From: Gordonia mangrovi
Lineage (GTDB): Bacteria > Actinomycetota > Actinomycetes > Mycobacteriales > Mycobacteriaceae
Direction: 5' to 3'
Assembly: GCF_024734075.1 (NCBI RefSeq)
Contig: NZ_CP102850.1
Span: 2,542,001-2,606,000 of the forward strand
DNA length: 64,000 bases
How positions within the stretch are numbered: position 1 is the stretch's first letter; each line of letters opens with the position of its first letter. The notes under the pieces are model-generated. The model was not told the origin of the DNA. It was given only the letters and a program-made list of their open reading frames with translations, and did no database searches. The position numbers were made by a program, and so were the translations under genes. Positions 8,636-18,042 of this stretch are shown one piece after another.

Positions 8636-9778
8636 ATGGATCTCGAGACACCACAGGACGTGCATCACGACCTGCATGTCGATCAGGGCGCGCTGCCCGG
8701 CGAACACCCGGGGCGGCACGCGAATCCGGTGATCAAGGTGGAGGATCTGGCCTGGCTGGAGTTCGAGAAGCCCGATCTCGCGCGCACCGCGGCGTTCGCT
8801 GCCGACTTCGGATTCACCACCTCGCTGCACACCGACGACGAGCTTCATCTGCGAGGAGCGCTGGCAGGCCCGCCGTGCGTGATCGTGCGTCGTGGTCCGC
8901 GGTCGAAGTTCGTCGGCCCGACCTTCCGCGCCGCCGCGCTCGAGGATGTGCACACATTCGCCGCCGGGGTCGATGCGCGCGTGGACCGGCTTCCGGAGAC
9001 GCTCGGCGGGGTCGTCGCGACCACCCGAGATCCCAGTGGAGCGCGGGTCCAGGTGGTCGCCGGAGTGCGCGACCTCCTGGCGCTACCGGCGCAGCAGGCA
9101 GTTCTGCACAACACCGGCGGGCGGCAGGAACGGTTCAACGCCACGGTGCGTCAACCGCGCGAGCCCGCGCAGGTCGAGCGACTCGGACATGTTGTACTGC
9201 AGTCGAACCGGTACCTCGAGACGCTGAACTGGTACCTCGCCAATCTCGGTCTCATCGTCAGCGATTTTCTGTTCTATCCCGGCCAACGGGAGCGCGGGCC
9301 GGTGATGAGCTTCATCCGCTGCGACCGGGGCTCCACCCCCGCCGACCACCACACGCTGGCGATGACCCTGGGACCGGCGAACAGGTACGTCCACTCCGCA
9401 TACCAGGTCCGCGACCTCGATGTGCTCGCGCAGGGCGGTGAGTACCTGCGCGAGCGCGGCCACTTCCGCTCGTGGGGGATCGGACGTCACATCCAGGGCA
9501 GTCAGATCTTCGACTACTGGCGCGATCCCGACGGGTTCCTGGTCGAGCACTTCGCCGATGGCGATCTGTTCGACTGCACGCTGGAACCCGGGTGGGCGCC
9601 GATGACGGCATCCGGCCTCAACCAGTGGGGCCCACCGGCCACCGCCGACTTCCTCGGCGTGAAGCCCGGCCGCGAATCCATCCGGGAGTTCGCCGCCATT
9701 CTCAACTCACTTCGTGAATCCGATAACGAGTTCGACGTGCAGCGTCTGCTCGGCCTAGTGAAAGTTGCATCGTCATGA
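8636..9778 (+). CDS. Extradiol ring-cleavage dioxygenase (vicinal oxygen chelate family)
   Basis: A two-domain VOC protein of 380 residues, predicted to cleave a catechol-type ring next to its hydroxyl groups using Fe(II). The three metal ligands are recognisable in the C-terminal domain: His in ERLGHVVL, His in YVHSAYQV and Glu in GFLVEHFADG. I took ATG 8636 rather than the track-leftmost start because GAAGGTGA precedes it by six bases and the extra 21 upstream residues are atypical. It is the first gene of a four-gene operon; the next gene overlaps it by four bases. The exact aromatic substrate is unknown. Confidence 0.88.
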   Translation: MDLETPQDVHHDLHVDQGALPGEHPGRHANPVIKVEDLAWLEFEKPDLARTAAFAADFGFTTSLHTDDELHLRGALAGPPCVIVRRGPRSKFVGPTFRAAALEDVHTFAAGVDARVDRLPETLGGVVATTRDPSGARVQVVAGVRDLLALPAQQAVLHNTGGRQERFNATVRQPREPAQVERLGHVVLQSNRYLETLNWYLANLGLIVSDFLFYPGQRERGPVMSFIRCDRGSTPADHHTLAMTLGPANRYVHSAYQVRDLDVLAQGGEYLRERGHFRSWGIGRHIQGSQIFDYWRDPDGFLVEHFADGDLFDCTLEPGWAPMTASGLNQWGPPATADFLGVKPGRESIREFAAILNSLRESDNEFDVQRLLGLVKVASS

Positions 9779-10722
9779 GCATTTCCGTTCTCCGGACCGC
9801 GGACGCATGGTGGGTCCGCGACACCACCCGCGCGCACCGGATCGCCACGTCCGCCACCACCACCGCCGAGCTGCTGGCCGCGGTGACGAAGGACCGGACG
9901 CAGCTGGAACAGGCGGCCGATGACTCCGACTCGGTGGATATCGCAACGCTGGAACTGATCTCGCCGGTCACGACGCCGTGCCGGGTGGTCGCGCAGATGA
10001 CCAACTACGTGTCCCATGTCAAGGATTCCGGCATGAACCCGGAGACCGTTCCGCTCACCTTTTTCCGGAAGGCATCTGGCTCGATCACAGGTCCCACTGC
10101 GGATGTGATCAAACCGGAGCACGTCAAACTCCTCGACTACGAGATCGAGCTGGGTCTGGTCATCGGCGAACCGATCCCCGTGGGCACCACACTCTCCGCG
10201 ACGGATCTGCCGCGCCACCTCGTAGCGCTGGTGATCACCAACGACGTGTCCGCCCGCGACGTCCAACTGCCGAAAACGCAGTTCTACGAAGGCAAGTCCT
10301 ACCCATCCTTCACGCCGGTCGGGCCGGCACTGGTGATCCTCGAGCCGGGCGACCTCGACCAGATCGACAACCTCCGGCTGATCACCCGCGTGAATGGTGA
10401 GGTCCGACAGGATTCCACGGTCGCCGACATGATCTACTCGCCGCTCGAGGCCCTGCAGGCCCTGTCCCGGTTCCAGCGTCTCGACACCGGCGACCTCATC
10501 CTGACCGGGACACCGGGCGGCACCGCGCTCACCGCGCCACCCAAACCGATCGAGATCATCGGCTCACTGTTGCCACCCGCCCTGAAGTGGAAGAGCTTCT
10601 TCTCAAGCCAGGCGAAGAACCCCAAGTACCTGCGGGACGGCGACGTCATGGAGCTCGCCATCGCGACCGACGACGGCAAGCTGGACCTCGGCGTCCAGCG
10701 GACCGAGGTGCATTACTCATGA
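9775..10722 (+). CDS. Fumarylacetoacetate hydrolase (FAH) family protein
   Basis: A 315-residue protein that most likely hydrolyses, hydrates or decarboxylates the ring-cleavage product made by the upstream dioxygenase. The C-terminal FAH domain shows KPEHVKLLDYEIELGLVIG (ExE metal ligands), NDVSARDVQ and LILTGTPGG. The N-terminal part is variable, as is usual. It is coupled at both ends by ATGA overlaps, to the dioxygenase upstream and the acyl-CoA synthetase downstream. Confidence 0.9.
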   Translation: MSISVLRTADAWWVRDTTRAHRIATSATTTAELLAAVTKDRTQLEQAADDSDSVDIATLELISPVTTPCRVVAQMTNYVSHVKDSGMNPETVPLTFFRKASGSITGPTADVIKPEHVKLLDYEIELGLVIGEPIPVGTTLSATDLPRHLVALVITNDVSARDVQLPKTQFYEGKSYPSFTPVGPALVILEPGDLDQIDNLRLITRVNGEVRQDSTVADMIYSPLEALQALSRFQRLDTGDLILTGTPGGTALTAPPKPIEIIGSLLPPALKWKSFFSSQAKNPKYLRDGDVMELAIATDDGKLDLGVQRTEVHYS

Positions 10723-12653
10723 CCGTCTACGACAGCCACTCGACGACAACAGCATTGGCCGACCAAGCGATGTGGACGGCCTACGAGACGCCCGATGATC
10801 TCGCACGGGTGGAATCGATTCCGTTGCAGGATCGTGGACTACCCGACTCGACCTACCGGGTGCTCGAGCGCGCCGCCACGCTGTGGCCGGATCGGACGGC
10901 GATCTCGGTGATGTCCGATGCGGCGCGATGGCGAGACCCGGTCGAGCTGACGTTCGGCCAACTGCACCGCGAGGTGTCCCGGTTGGCCGGCGCGCTGGCC
11001 GAACACGGCATCCGCCGGAGCGAACCGGTCGGGTTGCTGTCTCCGAACTGTGCCGAGTTGATCGTCGCACTCCTGGCGTGTGAGACCGCCGGGGTTGCGG
11101 CGCCGATGAATCCTGCACTCGGACAGCAGCACATTTCGGAACTCCTGCGACGCTCGGGTGCCCGGACCCTGATCGCCGCCGGCCCCGAACTCGATGAGAC
11201 GGTCTTCGCCAAGGCGGAGGCGATCGCACGTACCGGAGCGATCGACATGCTGCTCCTGTTGCGTCCCACCGGCGTCGAGGTCACGGCACGCGCGCCGATG
11301 GTCGACGGCGTGCACGTCGAGTATCTGGCGGACCATGTCGCCAGGGGGGACACGGCGGTCACCGTCCCGTCGCCCGAGCCGGACGACCTCGCGGCACTCT
11401 TCCACACCGGAGGTACCACCGGCGCACCGAAACTCGCCGCGCATCGCCACTCCAACGAGGTGGCCAATGCCTGGATGCTGGCCGCCAACACGATGCTCGA
11501 CGAGCACTCGCACATCTTCGCCGCGCTGCCGCTGTTCCACGTCAACGCGCTGATCGTGACTGTGCTGTCCCCATTGCTGCGCGGTCAGACCGTCGTGTGG
11601 GCGGGCCCTCTCGGGTACCGCGATCCGGAACTGTACGGCCAGTTCTGGAAGATCGTCGAACACCACCGCATCGCCGCGATGAGCGCTGTGCCGACGGTGT
11701 ATTCGGTGCTTGCACAATGTCCGGTCGACGCCGACATCTCCAGCCTGCGGGTGTGCATGGTGGGCGCGTCGATGCTGCCTCGCGCGGTCCGCGACGCGTT
11801 CGAATCACACACCGGGGTGTCACTGCTCGAAGGATACGGCCTCACCGAGGCGACCTGCGCGAGCGCGCGGAGCTTCGCCATCGGGCAACCGGCCGGAACG
11901 GTCGGTCAGCGATTGCCTTACCAGCAGATCACGGCGGTGCGGATCGCTGACGACGGCATCTGGACCGTTCTGCCGCCGGGAGAGGTCGGCACGGTGGTCA
12001 TCCATGGGCCGACGGTGTTCGCCGGGTATGTCGTCGGGCGCGGGCCGGATGGCGTCGTTCTGGATGGGCTGGGCAAGCTGGTGGACGGATGGCTTGACAC
12101 CGGCGATCTGGGTGCGGTCGACGAACGTGGATTCCTCCGGTTGACCGGCCGGGAGAAGGATCTCATCATCCGCGGCGGTCACAACATCGATCCCGCGAGC
12201 ATCGAGGACGCACTTCTCGCGCACCCCGATGTCACCGGTGCCGCAGCTGTCGGCCGACCGGATGAGCACGCCGGCGAGGTGCCGGTGGCCTACGTGACAC
12301 TGCATCCGGGGGCCGACATCGCCGCAGAAGACCTGCGGGACTGGGCAGTTGCGCACGTGCCGGAATCGGCTGCGGTCCCGGTCTCGGTGACGGTCCGCGA
12401 TGATCTTCCGGTCACCGATGTCGGCAAGCCGTACAAACTCGCACTGCGCGCGGATGCCACTCGCCGGGTCGTCGAGGAGATCGTCGCGGGGTTCGGTATC
12501 GAGATGACCGTCGACACCATGGTCGACGACGGCACAGTGGTCACCGTTCTGACCCCGGCCGCCGGGGACGACGCCGAGCTCACAACAGTCCGGTCCGCAC
12601 TCGACCGGCTGCCGCTGCGGTGGGAGTTCGCCGACCGAGCCGGCGAGGTGTGA
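10719..12653 (+). CDS. AMP-forming acyl-CoA synthetase
   Basis: An adenylate-forming ligase of 644 residues. The P-loop-like A3 motif (FHTGGTTGAPKLAAH), the LLEGYGLTEATC motif and the hinge region (DTGDLGAVDERGFLRLTGREKDLIIRGG) are present. It should activate a carboxylic acid, probably aromatic or a side-chain acid, to its CoA thioester. The start is ATG 10719, which overlaps the FAH stop by four bases. About 80 residues beyond the usual C-terminal domain form an extension of unknown role; most ligases of this type are 500-560 residues long. Confidence 0.88.
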   Translation: MTVYDSHSTTTALADQAMWTAYETPDDLARVESIPLQDRGLPDSTYRVLERAATLWPDRTAISVMSDAARWRDPVELTFGQLHREVSRLAGALAEHGIRRSEPVGLLSPNCAELIVALLACETAGVAAPMNPALGQQHISELLRRSGARTLIAAGPELDETVFAKAEAIARTGAIDMLLLLRPTGVEVTARAPMVDGVHVEYLADHVARGDTAVTVPSPEPDDLAALFHTGGTTGAPKLAAHRHSNEVANAWMLAANTMLDEHSHIFAALPLFHVNALIVTVLSPLLRGQTVVWAGPLGYRDPELYGQFWKIVEHHRIAAMSAVPTVYSVLAQCPVDADISSLRVCMVGASMLPRAVRDAFESHTGVSLLEGYGLTEATCASARSFAIGQPAGTVGQRLPYQQITAVRIADDGIWTVLPPGEVGTVVIHGPTVFAGYVVGRGPDGVVLDGLGKLVDGWLDTGDLGAVDERGFLRLTGREKDLIIRGGHNIDPASIEDALLAHPDVTGAAAVGRPDEHAGEVPVAYVTLHPGADIAAEDLRDWAVAHVPESAAVPVSVTVRDDLPVTDVGKPYKLALRADATRRVVEEIVAGFGIEMTVDTMVDDGTVVTVLTPAAGDDAELTTVRSALDRLPLRWEFADRAGEV

Positions 12654-12654
12654 C

Positions 12655-14250
12655 GTGCAGCAACTCAGTGTGCTCGACGACGGTCCCGACGTGTTGCCAG
12701 TGGTCATCGTCGGCGGGGGACCGACCGGCTTGACTGCTGCTGCGCTGCTCGCCGATCTCGGTGTGCCGTCGATGATCCTGGAGCGATGGGCCAACCCGTA
12801 CCCACAACCCCGCGCGGTCCACCTCGACGACGAGGTGTTCAGGATCCTCGACGCCGTGGGGATCGCGGACGAGTTCGGAAAGCGGTCGCGGCCTGCGCGT
12901 GGACTCCGGCTCGTGGACCGGTCGCTGCGCGTGCTCGCCGAGTTCGGCCGGCGCACCGAGGTCGGTCGGCACGGCCATCCCGGTGCGTCGATGTTCGACC
13001 AGCCCGAACTCGAGCAACTGCTGCGCGGCGCAGTCGAGTGTCGCGAGTCGGTGACCGTGGTGACCGATGTCGAGGTGGACCTCGTGGTGAACGAGGGCAA
13101 CGCGGCGCGTGTCGAGCTCACCGACCGCCGCACCGGCGGCCGACAGGTGGTGCGGGCGCGGTACGTGCTGGGGTGCGACGGCGCGAACAGTGTGGTCCGC
13201 CGTTCGATGGGTACCCGGTGGAACGATCTCGGATTCACCCAACGGTGGCTGGTGGTCGACGTCGACACCCCGGCGGATCTGCGCCAGTGGGACGGCGTCG
13301 CGCAGGTCTGCGACGGCCGCAGAGCCGGCACGTTCATGCGGGTGAGCGATGTCCGCTACCGGTGGGAGTTCCAGTTGCTGGATGGAGAATCCGCGGACAG
13401 CTTTCCGGATCTCAATGCCTTGGAACCGCTTCTGCGCCCGTGGTTGTCGTCCACCGGCATCGACGAACTCACGCTCGTGCGGTCACGCGAGTACACCTTC
13501 CGTGCCCACGTCGCCCAGCGCTGGCGCGACCGACGGATCTTCCTGCTGGGTGACGCTGCGCATCTCACCCCACCGTTCATCGGGCAGGGCATGGGATCAG
13601 GTCTGCGGGACTCGATGAATCTGGCGTGGAAGCTCGCCGGGGTCATCGACCAGACCTTGCCGGAATCGGCTCTGGACACCTACGAGCAGGAACGTAAGCC
13701 GCACGTGACCTCACTGATCACCTTGGCCATGGCGATCGGTGTGACCATGACCGGCGGCGGCCGGATCGGCGACATCGTTCGCAGCGTCGTGGGGCCGCTG
13801 CTCCCGCATCTGCCCGGGGTCACCCAGCAGGCCGTGGACGGCGCATCGCCGGCGCTGTCGGCATCGGCACTCGTGCACTCCGGTTGGTCCCGGGGCCGGC
13901 TGCTGCCCACGCCCGCCGCGGGACTGGACCCGCGCAGCCTCGCGGGGACGCTGTGTCCCAACGCTGTGATCGGTGCGGGGGAGAAGAGGCTCGACGACGT
14001 CGTGTCGTCGACGTTCCTCCTGGTGACCATCACGCGCCCGAGCCGGGCGCAGACCGACGAGATCGAGCGACGCGGCGCCCGCGTGATGACGGTCGGCGAG
14101 CACTCACCCCTTGGTCGGTGGCTGGCTTCCGGAGGCGCGACGGCGGCGGTCGTTCGCCCGGATCGGGTCGTCACAGTCGCCGGTGCCTCCGTGTCCGCCG
14201 TCTACACCTATCTTCCCGCTCTCGGCGCACCTCGTGTCGCCGTCTGGTGA
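12655..14250 (+). CDS. FAD-dependent aromatic hydroxylase (MhpA/PheA-TfdB type)
   Basis: A flavoprotein monooxygenase of 531 residues, resembling 3-(3-hydroxyphenyl)propionate hydroxylase. The FAD-binding GxGxxG is in VVIVGGGPTGLTAAALLADL (about residues 15-35), and the GD motif is in FLLGDAAHLTPPFIGQGMGSG (about 300-320). It would ortho-hydroxylate a phenol to the catechol used by the first gene. It starts with GTG one base after the ligase stop. This makes a consistent set of hydroxylase, dioxygenase, hydrolase and CoA ligase. Confidence 0.88.
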   Translation: MQQLSVLDDGPDVLPVVIVGGGPTGLTAAALLADLGVPSMILERWANPYPQPRAVHLDDEVFRILDAVGIADEFGKRSRPARGLRLVDRSLRVLAEFGRRTEVGRHGHPGASMFDQPELEQLLRGAVECRESVTVVTDVEVDLVVNEGNAARVELTDRRTGGRQVVRARYVLGCDGANSVVRRSMGTRWNDLGFTQRWLVVDVDTPADLRQWDGVAQVCDGRRAGTFMRVSDVRYRWEFQLLDGESADSFPDLNALEPLLRPWLSSTGIDELTLVRSREYTFRAHVAQRWRDRRIFLLGDAAHLTPPFIGQGMGSGLRDSMNLAWKLAGVIDQTLPESALDTYEQERKPHVTSLITLAMAIGVTMTGGGRIGDIVRSVVGPLLPHLPGVTQQAVDGASPALSASALVHSGWSRGRLLPTPAAGLDPRSLAGTLCPNAVIGAGEKRLDDVVSSTFLLVTITRPSRAQTDEIERRGARVMTVGEHSPLGRWLASGGATAAVVRPDRVVTVAGASVSAVYTYLPALGAPRVAVW

Positions 14251-14287
14251 CGCGGGACACCAGCCCATCGACGTCAATGAGGACTTC

Positions 14288-15382
14288 ATGAAATTCAATC
14301 GCCGTACTGCACTCCGATCTGCCATGCTCGCCGCGGGTGGCGCCGCCGTGGCCGGGACCGCAGCCACACCCCTCGGCGCCGGCGAGGCGACGGCGCTGCC
14401 GATCCCCGTGCCGCGCACCGGCGCTCACCTCGTGCTGCTGGGCACCGCAGCCGGACCGGTGCCGATGGCCGGTCGCACCGGCGTCTCGACCGCCTTGGTG
14501 GTCGACGGACACATCTATCTGATCGACTTCGGGCACGGGGCCTTCGAACAGTTTCAGAGATCCGGGCTGGCGATCGGCGACCTCGACCGGATCTTCGTCA
14601 CGCACATGCATTCCGACCACCTCGCGGATCTCTTCACTCTCCTGTGGCTGCGCTTCGGCGGCGTCGATCCGATGACTCATCCGGTGCACATCCATGGTCC
14701 GGCGTCGGCCAGGGAACTGCCCGACTTCATCGGGCGACCGGGCGGCACCGTGAATCCCGACAACCCCACACCCGGTCTGGCCGACTTTCTCCGCCTCAAC
14801 ACGGCTGCGGCCGCCTACGACATCAACACCCGGATGCGCGACGAAGGGTGGCCGGACTTCCGATCGATGTTCCACGGGCACGAGATCCCTACGCCGGACG
14901 TCGGCGCGTCCGCGCGCGGGAATGTCGCCCCACGCATGAAGCCGTTCACGGTGATGTCCGACGCACGGGTACGGGTCAGCGCGATCCTCGTGGAGCACCC
15001 GCCGATCTTCCCGTCGTACGGATTCCGGTTCGACACCCGATACGGCTCGGTCGTCGTCAGCGGTGACACCACCATCACCCCCAACATGGTCACCCTCGCT
15101 CGCGGCGCGGATGTCCTGGTACATGAGGTGATCGACCTCAAGGTGGTCCGGAACGCGGGTGGCCTGTCACCCGAGCAGGTCCAGCATCACGAACGCGCCC
15201 ACTCGGATGTGACCCGGGTGGGTGCGCTGGCCGCCGAGGCCGGCGTCAAGACATTGGTGCTCAATCACCTCGCCCCGGGGACCAAGGAGATCCCCGACCT
15301 GCTGTGGCTGACCCAGGCCCAACGTGGTTTTCGTGGACGGGTGATCGTGGGCAACGATCTCATGCGGCTTCCGCTCGGCTGA
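14288..15382 (+). CDS. Tat-exported metallo-beta-lactamase-fold hydrolase
   Basis: A protein of 364 residues from ATG 14288. The N-terminus carries a twin-arginine signal (NRRTALRS followed by an Ala-rich hydrophobic run). The mature part has the zinc signature THMHSDHLADL (HxHxDH), a later SGDTT motif and a conserved His in LVLNHLAP. It looks like the arylsulfatase/ribonuclease-Z-like branch. It is 37 bases downstream of the hydroxylase, so it may belong to the same operon; a periplasmic or cell-wall step acting on an ester substrate is possible but unproven. Confidence 0.85.
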   Translation: MKFNRRTALRSAMLAAGGAAVAGTAATPLGAGEATALPIPVPRTGAHLVLLGTAAGPVPMAGRTGVSTALVVDGHIYLIDFGHGAFEQFQRSGLAIGDLDRIFVTHMHSDHLADLFTLLWLRFGGVDPMTHPVHIHGPASARELPDFIGRPGGTVNPDNPTPGLADFLRLNTAAAAYDINTRMRDEGWPDFRSMFHGHEIPTPDVGASARGNVAPRMKPFTVMSDARVRVSAILVEHPPIFPSYGFRFDTRYGSVVVSGDTTITPNMVTLARGADVLVHEVIDLKVVRNAGGLSPEQVQHHERAHSDVTRVGALAAEAGVKTLVLNHLAPGTKEIPDLLWLTQAQRGFRGRVIVGNDLMRLPLG

Positions 15383-15480
15383 GGGGTTTCGGCGCAGGTC
15401 GATCACTCGCGGCAAATCCTGGTTCCCACCTGAACTCCGTCCCGTCCCGAAGAAGCCCAGGATGAGGTACAGATGGGTAT

Positions 15481-15888
15481 ATGTCGGATCGCGCCGAGCA
15501 CATCTCCGATACCACCGCTGATGCGGCCGGGAAGGTCTCCGAAGCCCTCGAGTTCGTCGAACGGGCCCGCGGTCACCTCTACAGCTTCCATCAGCTCATC
15601 GGGCACGCCGATCTGGTACTCGGCGAGGCGGTGGATGAGCTTCGCGCCGATGGCCACACCGACCTCGCGAACACACTGGACACCGAGATGGTCGGTCGCA
15701 ACGTGCTCAACGGCCGGTGGACCTTCCAGGTCGTCGAAGAGTTCGACGACACCTATTGGTCGCCGTTCCGTGCGGCCGACCAGCGCGTGCGCGACGAACT
15801 CATGGACGGGGTGCGACATCTGCACGAGGCGCGGATGAAAGAACAGCGCCGCACCCATGGGCATCCCGATCACACCGAGAAGCCCTAG
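15481..15888 (+). CDS. Conserved actinobacterial protein of unknown function
   Basis: A soluble, acidic, alpha-helical protein of 135 residues without a signal peptide or membrane segment. It has Trp/Phe-containing conserved-looking patches (GRWTFQVVEEFDD, YWSPFRAAD). I do not recognise a named domain. It stops four bases before the end of the convergent GNAT gene. A purine-rich GATGAGGT stretch 20 bases upstream is a weak candidate ribosome-binding site. Confidence 0.65.
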   Translation: MSDRAEHISDTTADAAGKVSEALEFVERARGHLYSFHQLIGHADLVLGEAVDELRADGHTDLANTLDTEMVGRNVLNGRWTFQVVEEFDDTYWSPFRAADQRVRDELMDGVRHLHEARMKEQRRTHGHPDHTEKP

Positions 15889-15892
15889 CCAG

Positions 15893-16471
15893 CTACTCCG
15901 AGATTCGTTCCAGCAGTCGTGTCTTCGCTGCCGGCCAGTCGTCGTCGGTCATCGCGTACTGCGCGGTCGTGCGCCAGCCGTCCCCGAAGCGTCGGTGTTT
16001 GCGGAGCAGCCCCTCGAAGGTCGCACCCAACGTGGCGATCGCCGCCCGCGACCGGGCATTGTGCTCATGCGTGTGCCACACCAGCCGCACCGCGGCGCAG
16101 TGCTCGAAGGCGTGCCGCATCAGCAGGAACTTGGCGGTCGGGTTGATGGACGAGCCCTGTACATCCTCGGCATAGAAGGTGTAGCCGATCGTGGCCGCCA
16201 GGTTGGTCGGGTCGATCTCGTAGTAGCTCGTCGACCCGACCAGGCGGCCGTCGGTGTTGTCGATGACTGCGTAGGCCACCCGATACGACGGGTCGGCGCG
16301 TGCGGTGTCGAGCCATCGCCTACTCGACTCGAGATCCGACGGCACGCCCGCCCAGCGGAACCGGCCCGGGTCGCCGACAACCCGGGCCAGTGCGTCGGCA
16401 TCGTCGGACACCAACGGGCGCAGCGTGACCCGGCCCAGCGACATCGGTTCCGTGCCCAGCCAGGTGCTCAT
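15893..16471 (-). CDS. GNAT-family N-acetyltransferase (RimJ/RimL-like)
   Basis: A 192-residue acetyltransferase. It opens with the typical LGRVTLRPLVSDDADALARV strand-helix and continues with GSTSYYEIDPTNLAATIGYTF, NPTAKFLLMRHAFE and HTHEHNARSRAAIATLGATFEG, the RimL-like acetyl-CoA binding pattern. The acceptor (protein N-terminus, antibiotic or metabolite) is unknown. Its ATG overlaps the stop of the upstream GT87 gene by four bases, so the two are one transcription unit. Confidence 0.88.
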   Translation of the reverse strand: MSTWLGTEPMSLGRVTLRPLVSDDADALARVVGDPGRFRWAGVPSDLESSRRWLDTARADPSYRVAYAVIDNTDGRLVGSTSYYEIDPTNLAATIGYTFYAEDVQGSSINPTAKFLLMRHAFEHCAAVRLVWHTHEHNARSRAAIATLGATFEGLLRKHRRFGDGWRTTAQYAMTDDDWPAAKTRLLERISE

Positions 16472-17907
16472 GATGTCGTGACCAGGTCGGGTTCCGACGG
16501 CCGGGCCCGGCGACCGAAGGACGCCAACGGTTCACGCAGCGGCGCCCGCACGAAGGCGAAGATGAGGTAGGCCAGCAACACCGCGTGCACCCATACCCCC
16601 ACGTTGACACCGGTGATCACCCACCACTTCATCGGCGACCCGGACGTGTAGATCCCGAACAGCCGGAAGATGGTGGTGTCGAGGATGAAGTCGGCGATCA
16701 GGTAGCCGGCGATCACCGGCCACCGCACCTGCAGCAGCACGAAGAACGGCAGAATCCACAGCGTGTACTGCGGCGAGTGCACCTTGTGGAACAGCATGAA
16801 GCCGGCCAGCATCGACGCCGACACCCCGATCCACGGATACACCCCGTCACGCTGGTAGACCCGCCAGCCCAGGTACACCGCCAGCGCGAATGCGGCGACG
16901 ATCAGCATCGGCGACAGCAGCCCGACCAGCGTGTTGTAGGTGTCGTTCTGGCCGCCGGTGAAGTGGCGCAGTCCCCAGTACCAGATGGAGTTGGTGTCGA
17001 CGTCGGCCTTGCGTTTGCCCTGGAACGACAGCGCCGCCTGCCACCCCTCGAAACCGAGGATCATGAACGGCGCCTGGATGGCGATCACGGTCAGCGTCGC
17101 GGCCGCCGCCACCCACACCGCGCCTACCCAGTCGAGCGTGCGACGCAGCGGGGCGGCGCCGTCGGGGCCGGGCGACGTGCCGTAGGTGAGCACGTACGCT
17201 GCCAACGGCAACACGAAGAACCCGGGATAGAGCTTCAGACAGAAACCGATGCCCAGCAGGATCGCCGCCAGGATCGCCGCGGTCCGCACCGAGAGTCGGC
17301 GGTCGCCGGTGCGTGGGCTGATCGTCGATCCCCATGCCATCACCGCGACGGCGCCGACGGCGGTCGCCACCACCGGCAACTCCCAGTTGTGGAAGGCGTA
17401 GAGCACCAGCGGCGGGGTGGCCGCCCACAGCAGCACCCACCAGCGGGTCATCAGTGCGAGCATCACGGTGATCGCCAACCCGAACGGGACCAGCAGCAAC
17501 ACCGAATGCTGGAAGAACTCGGTGTCGGTGTGCGCGCCGATGGCGCCGAGCCACATGAGCATCCCCGACAGCACCGGGTACTCGACGACCCCGCCGAACA
17601 ACTTCCCGTCCGGAGTGATGCCGCCGTTGATGAACGGGAACACATGGTTGTTGATGTCGCGCCCGATCCACAGGTACATCAGGTCGGAGTAACAGGGGAT
17701 CACCGCATCCGGGTCGCCGACCGGCCAGTGCGAGCTGCGGCCCTCGTCGAGGAACGGGGCGCCGCCGCACTTGAGTTTGACCTGATAGCTCCACCACATC
17801 GTCAGGCAGGTGGCCAACAGGGACACGACCAGGATGAGCGCCATCCGGCCGCGGCCGGCCAGCAACGCGTGGCCCAAGCGCGCCGGCGCGGCAGAGGATG
17901 CGGACAT
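16468..17907 (-). CDS. GT87-family (DUF2029) membrane glycosyltransferase, second copy
   Basis: A 479-residue polytopic membrane protein related to the one at 2380-4077. Shared landmarks are VVEYPVLSGMLMW, LYAFHNWELPVVA, CLKLYPGFF and HKVHSPQYTLWI. It lacks the long hydrophilic N- and C-terminal extensions of the first copy. A role in lipid-linked sugar transfer to cell-wall lipids or glycans is the family expectation; the specific reaction is unknown. It is followed with a four-base overlap by the GNAT gene. Confidence 0.82.
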   Translation of the reverse strand: MSASSAAPARLGHALLAGRGRMALILVVSLLATCLTMWWSYQVKLKCGGAPFLDEGRSSHWPVGDPDAVIPCYSDLMYLWIGRDINNHVFPFINGGITPDGKLFGGVVEYPVLSGMLMWLGAIGAHTDTEFFQHSVLLLVPFGLAITVMLALMTRWWVLLWAATPPLVLYAFHNWELPVVATAVGAVAVMAWGSTISPRTGDRRLSVRTAAILAAILLGIGFCLKLYPGFFVLPLAAYVLTYGTSPGPDGAAPLRRTLDWVGAVWVAAAATLTVIAIQAPFMILGFEGWQAALSFQGKRKADVDTNSIWYWGLRHFTGGQNDTYNTLVGLLSPMLIVAAFALAVYLGWRVYQRDGVYPWIGVSASMLAGFMLFHKVHSPQYTLWILPFFVLLQVRWPVIAGYLIADFILDTTIFRLFGIYTSGSPMKWWVITGVNVGVWVHAVLLAYLIFAFVRAPLREPLASFGRRARPSEPDLVTTS

Positions 17908-18042
17908 GGCCTACAGGCTAAGTGGCACCCGGCGTCCGGCACCGATCGGGCCGGGATTCTCGCTAGTGGCGCTCGTCGCTATCCGGCAGGTGGCGGTGCC
18001 GTATTTCAGGAGCCCTCGGTGTCCGATGGTGGTTTCCGGTGC

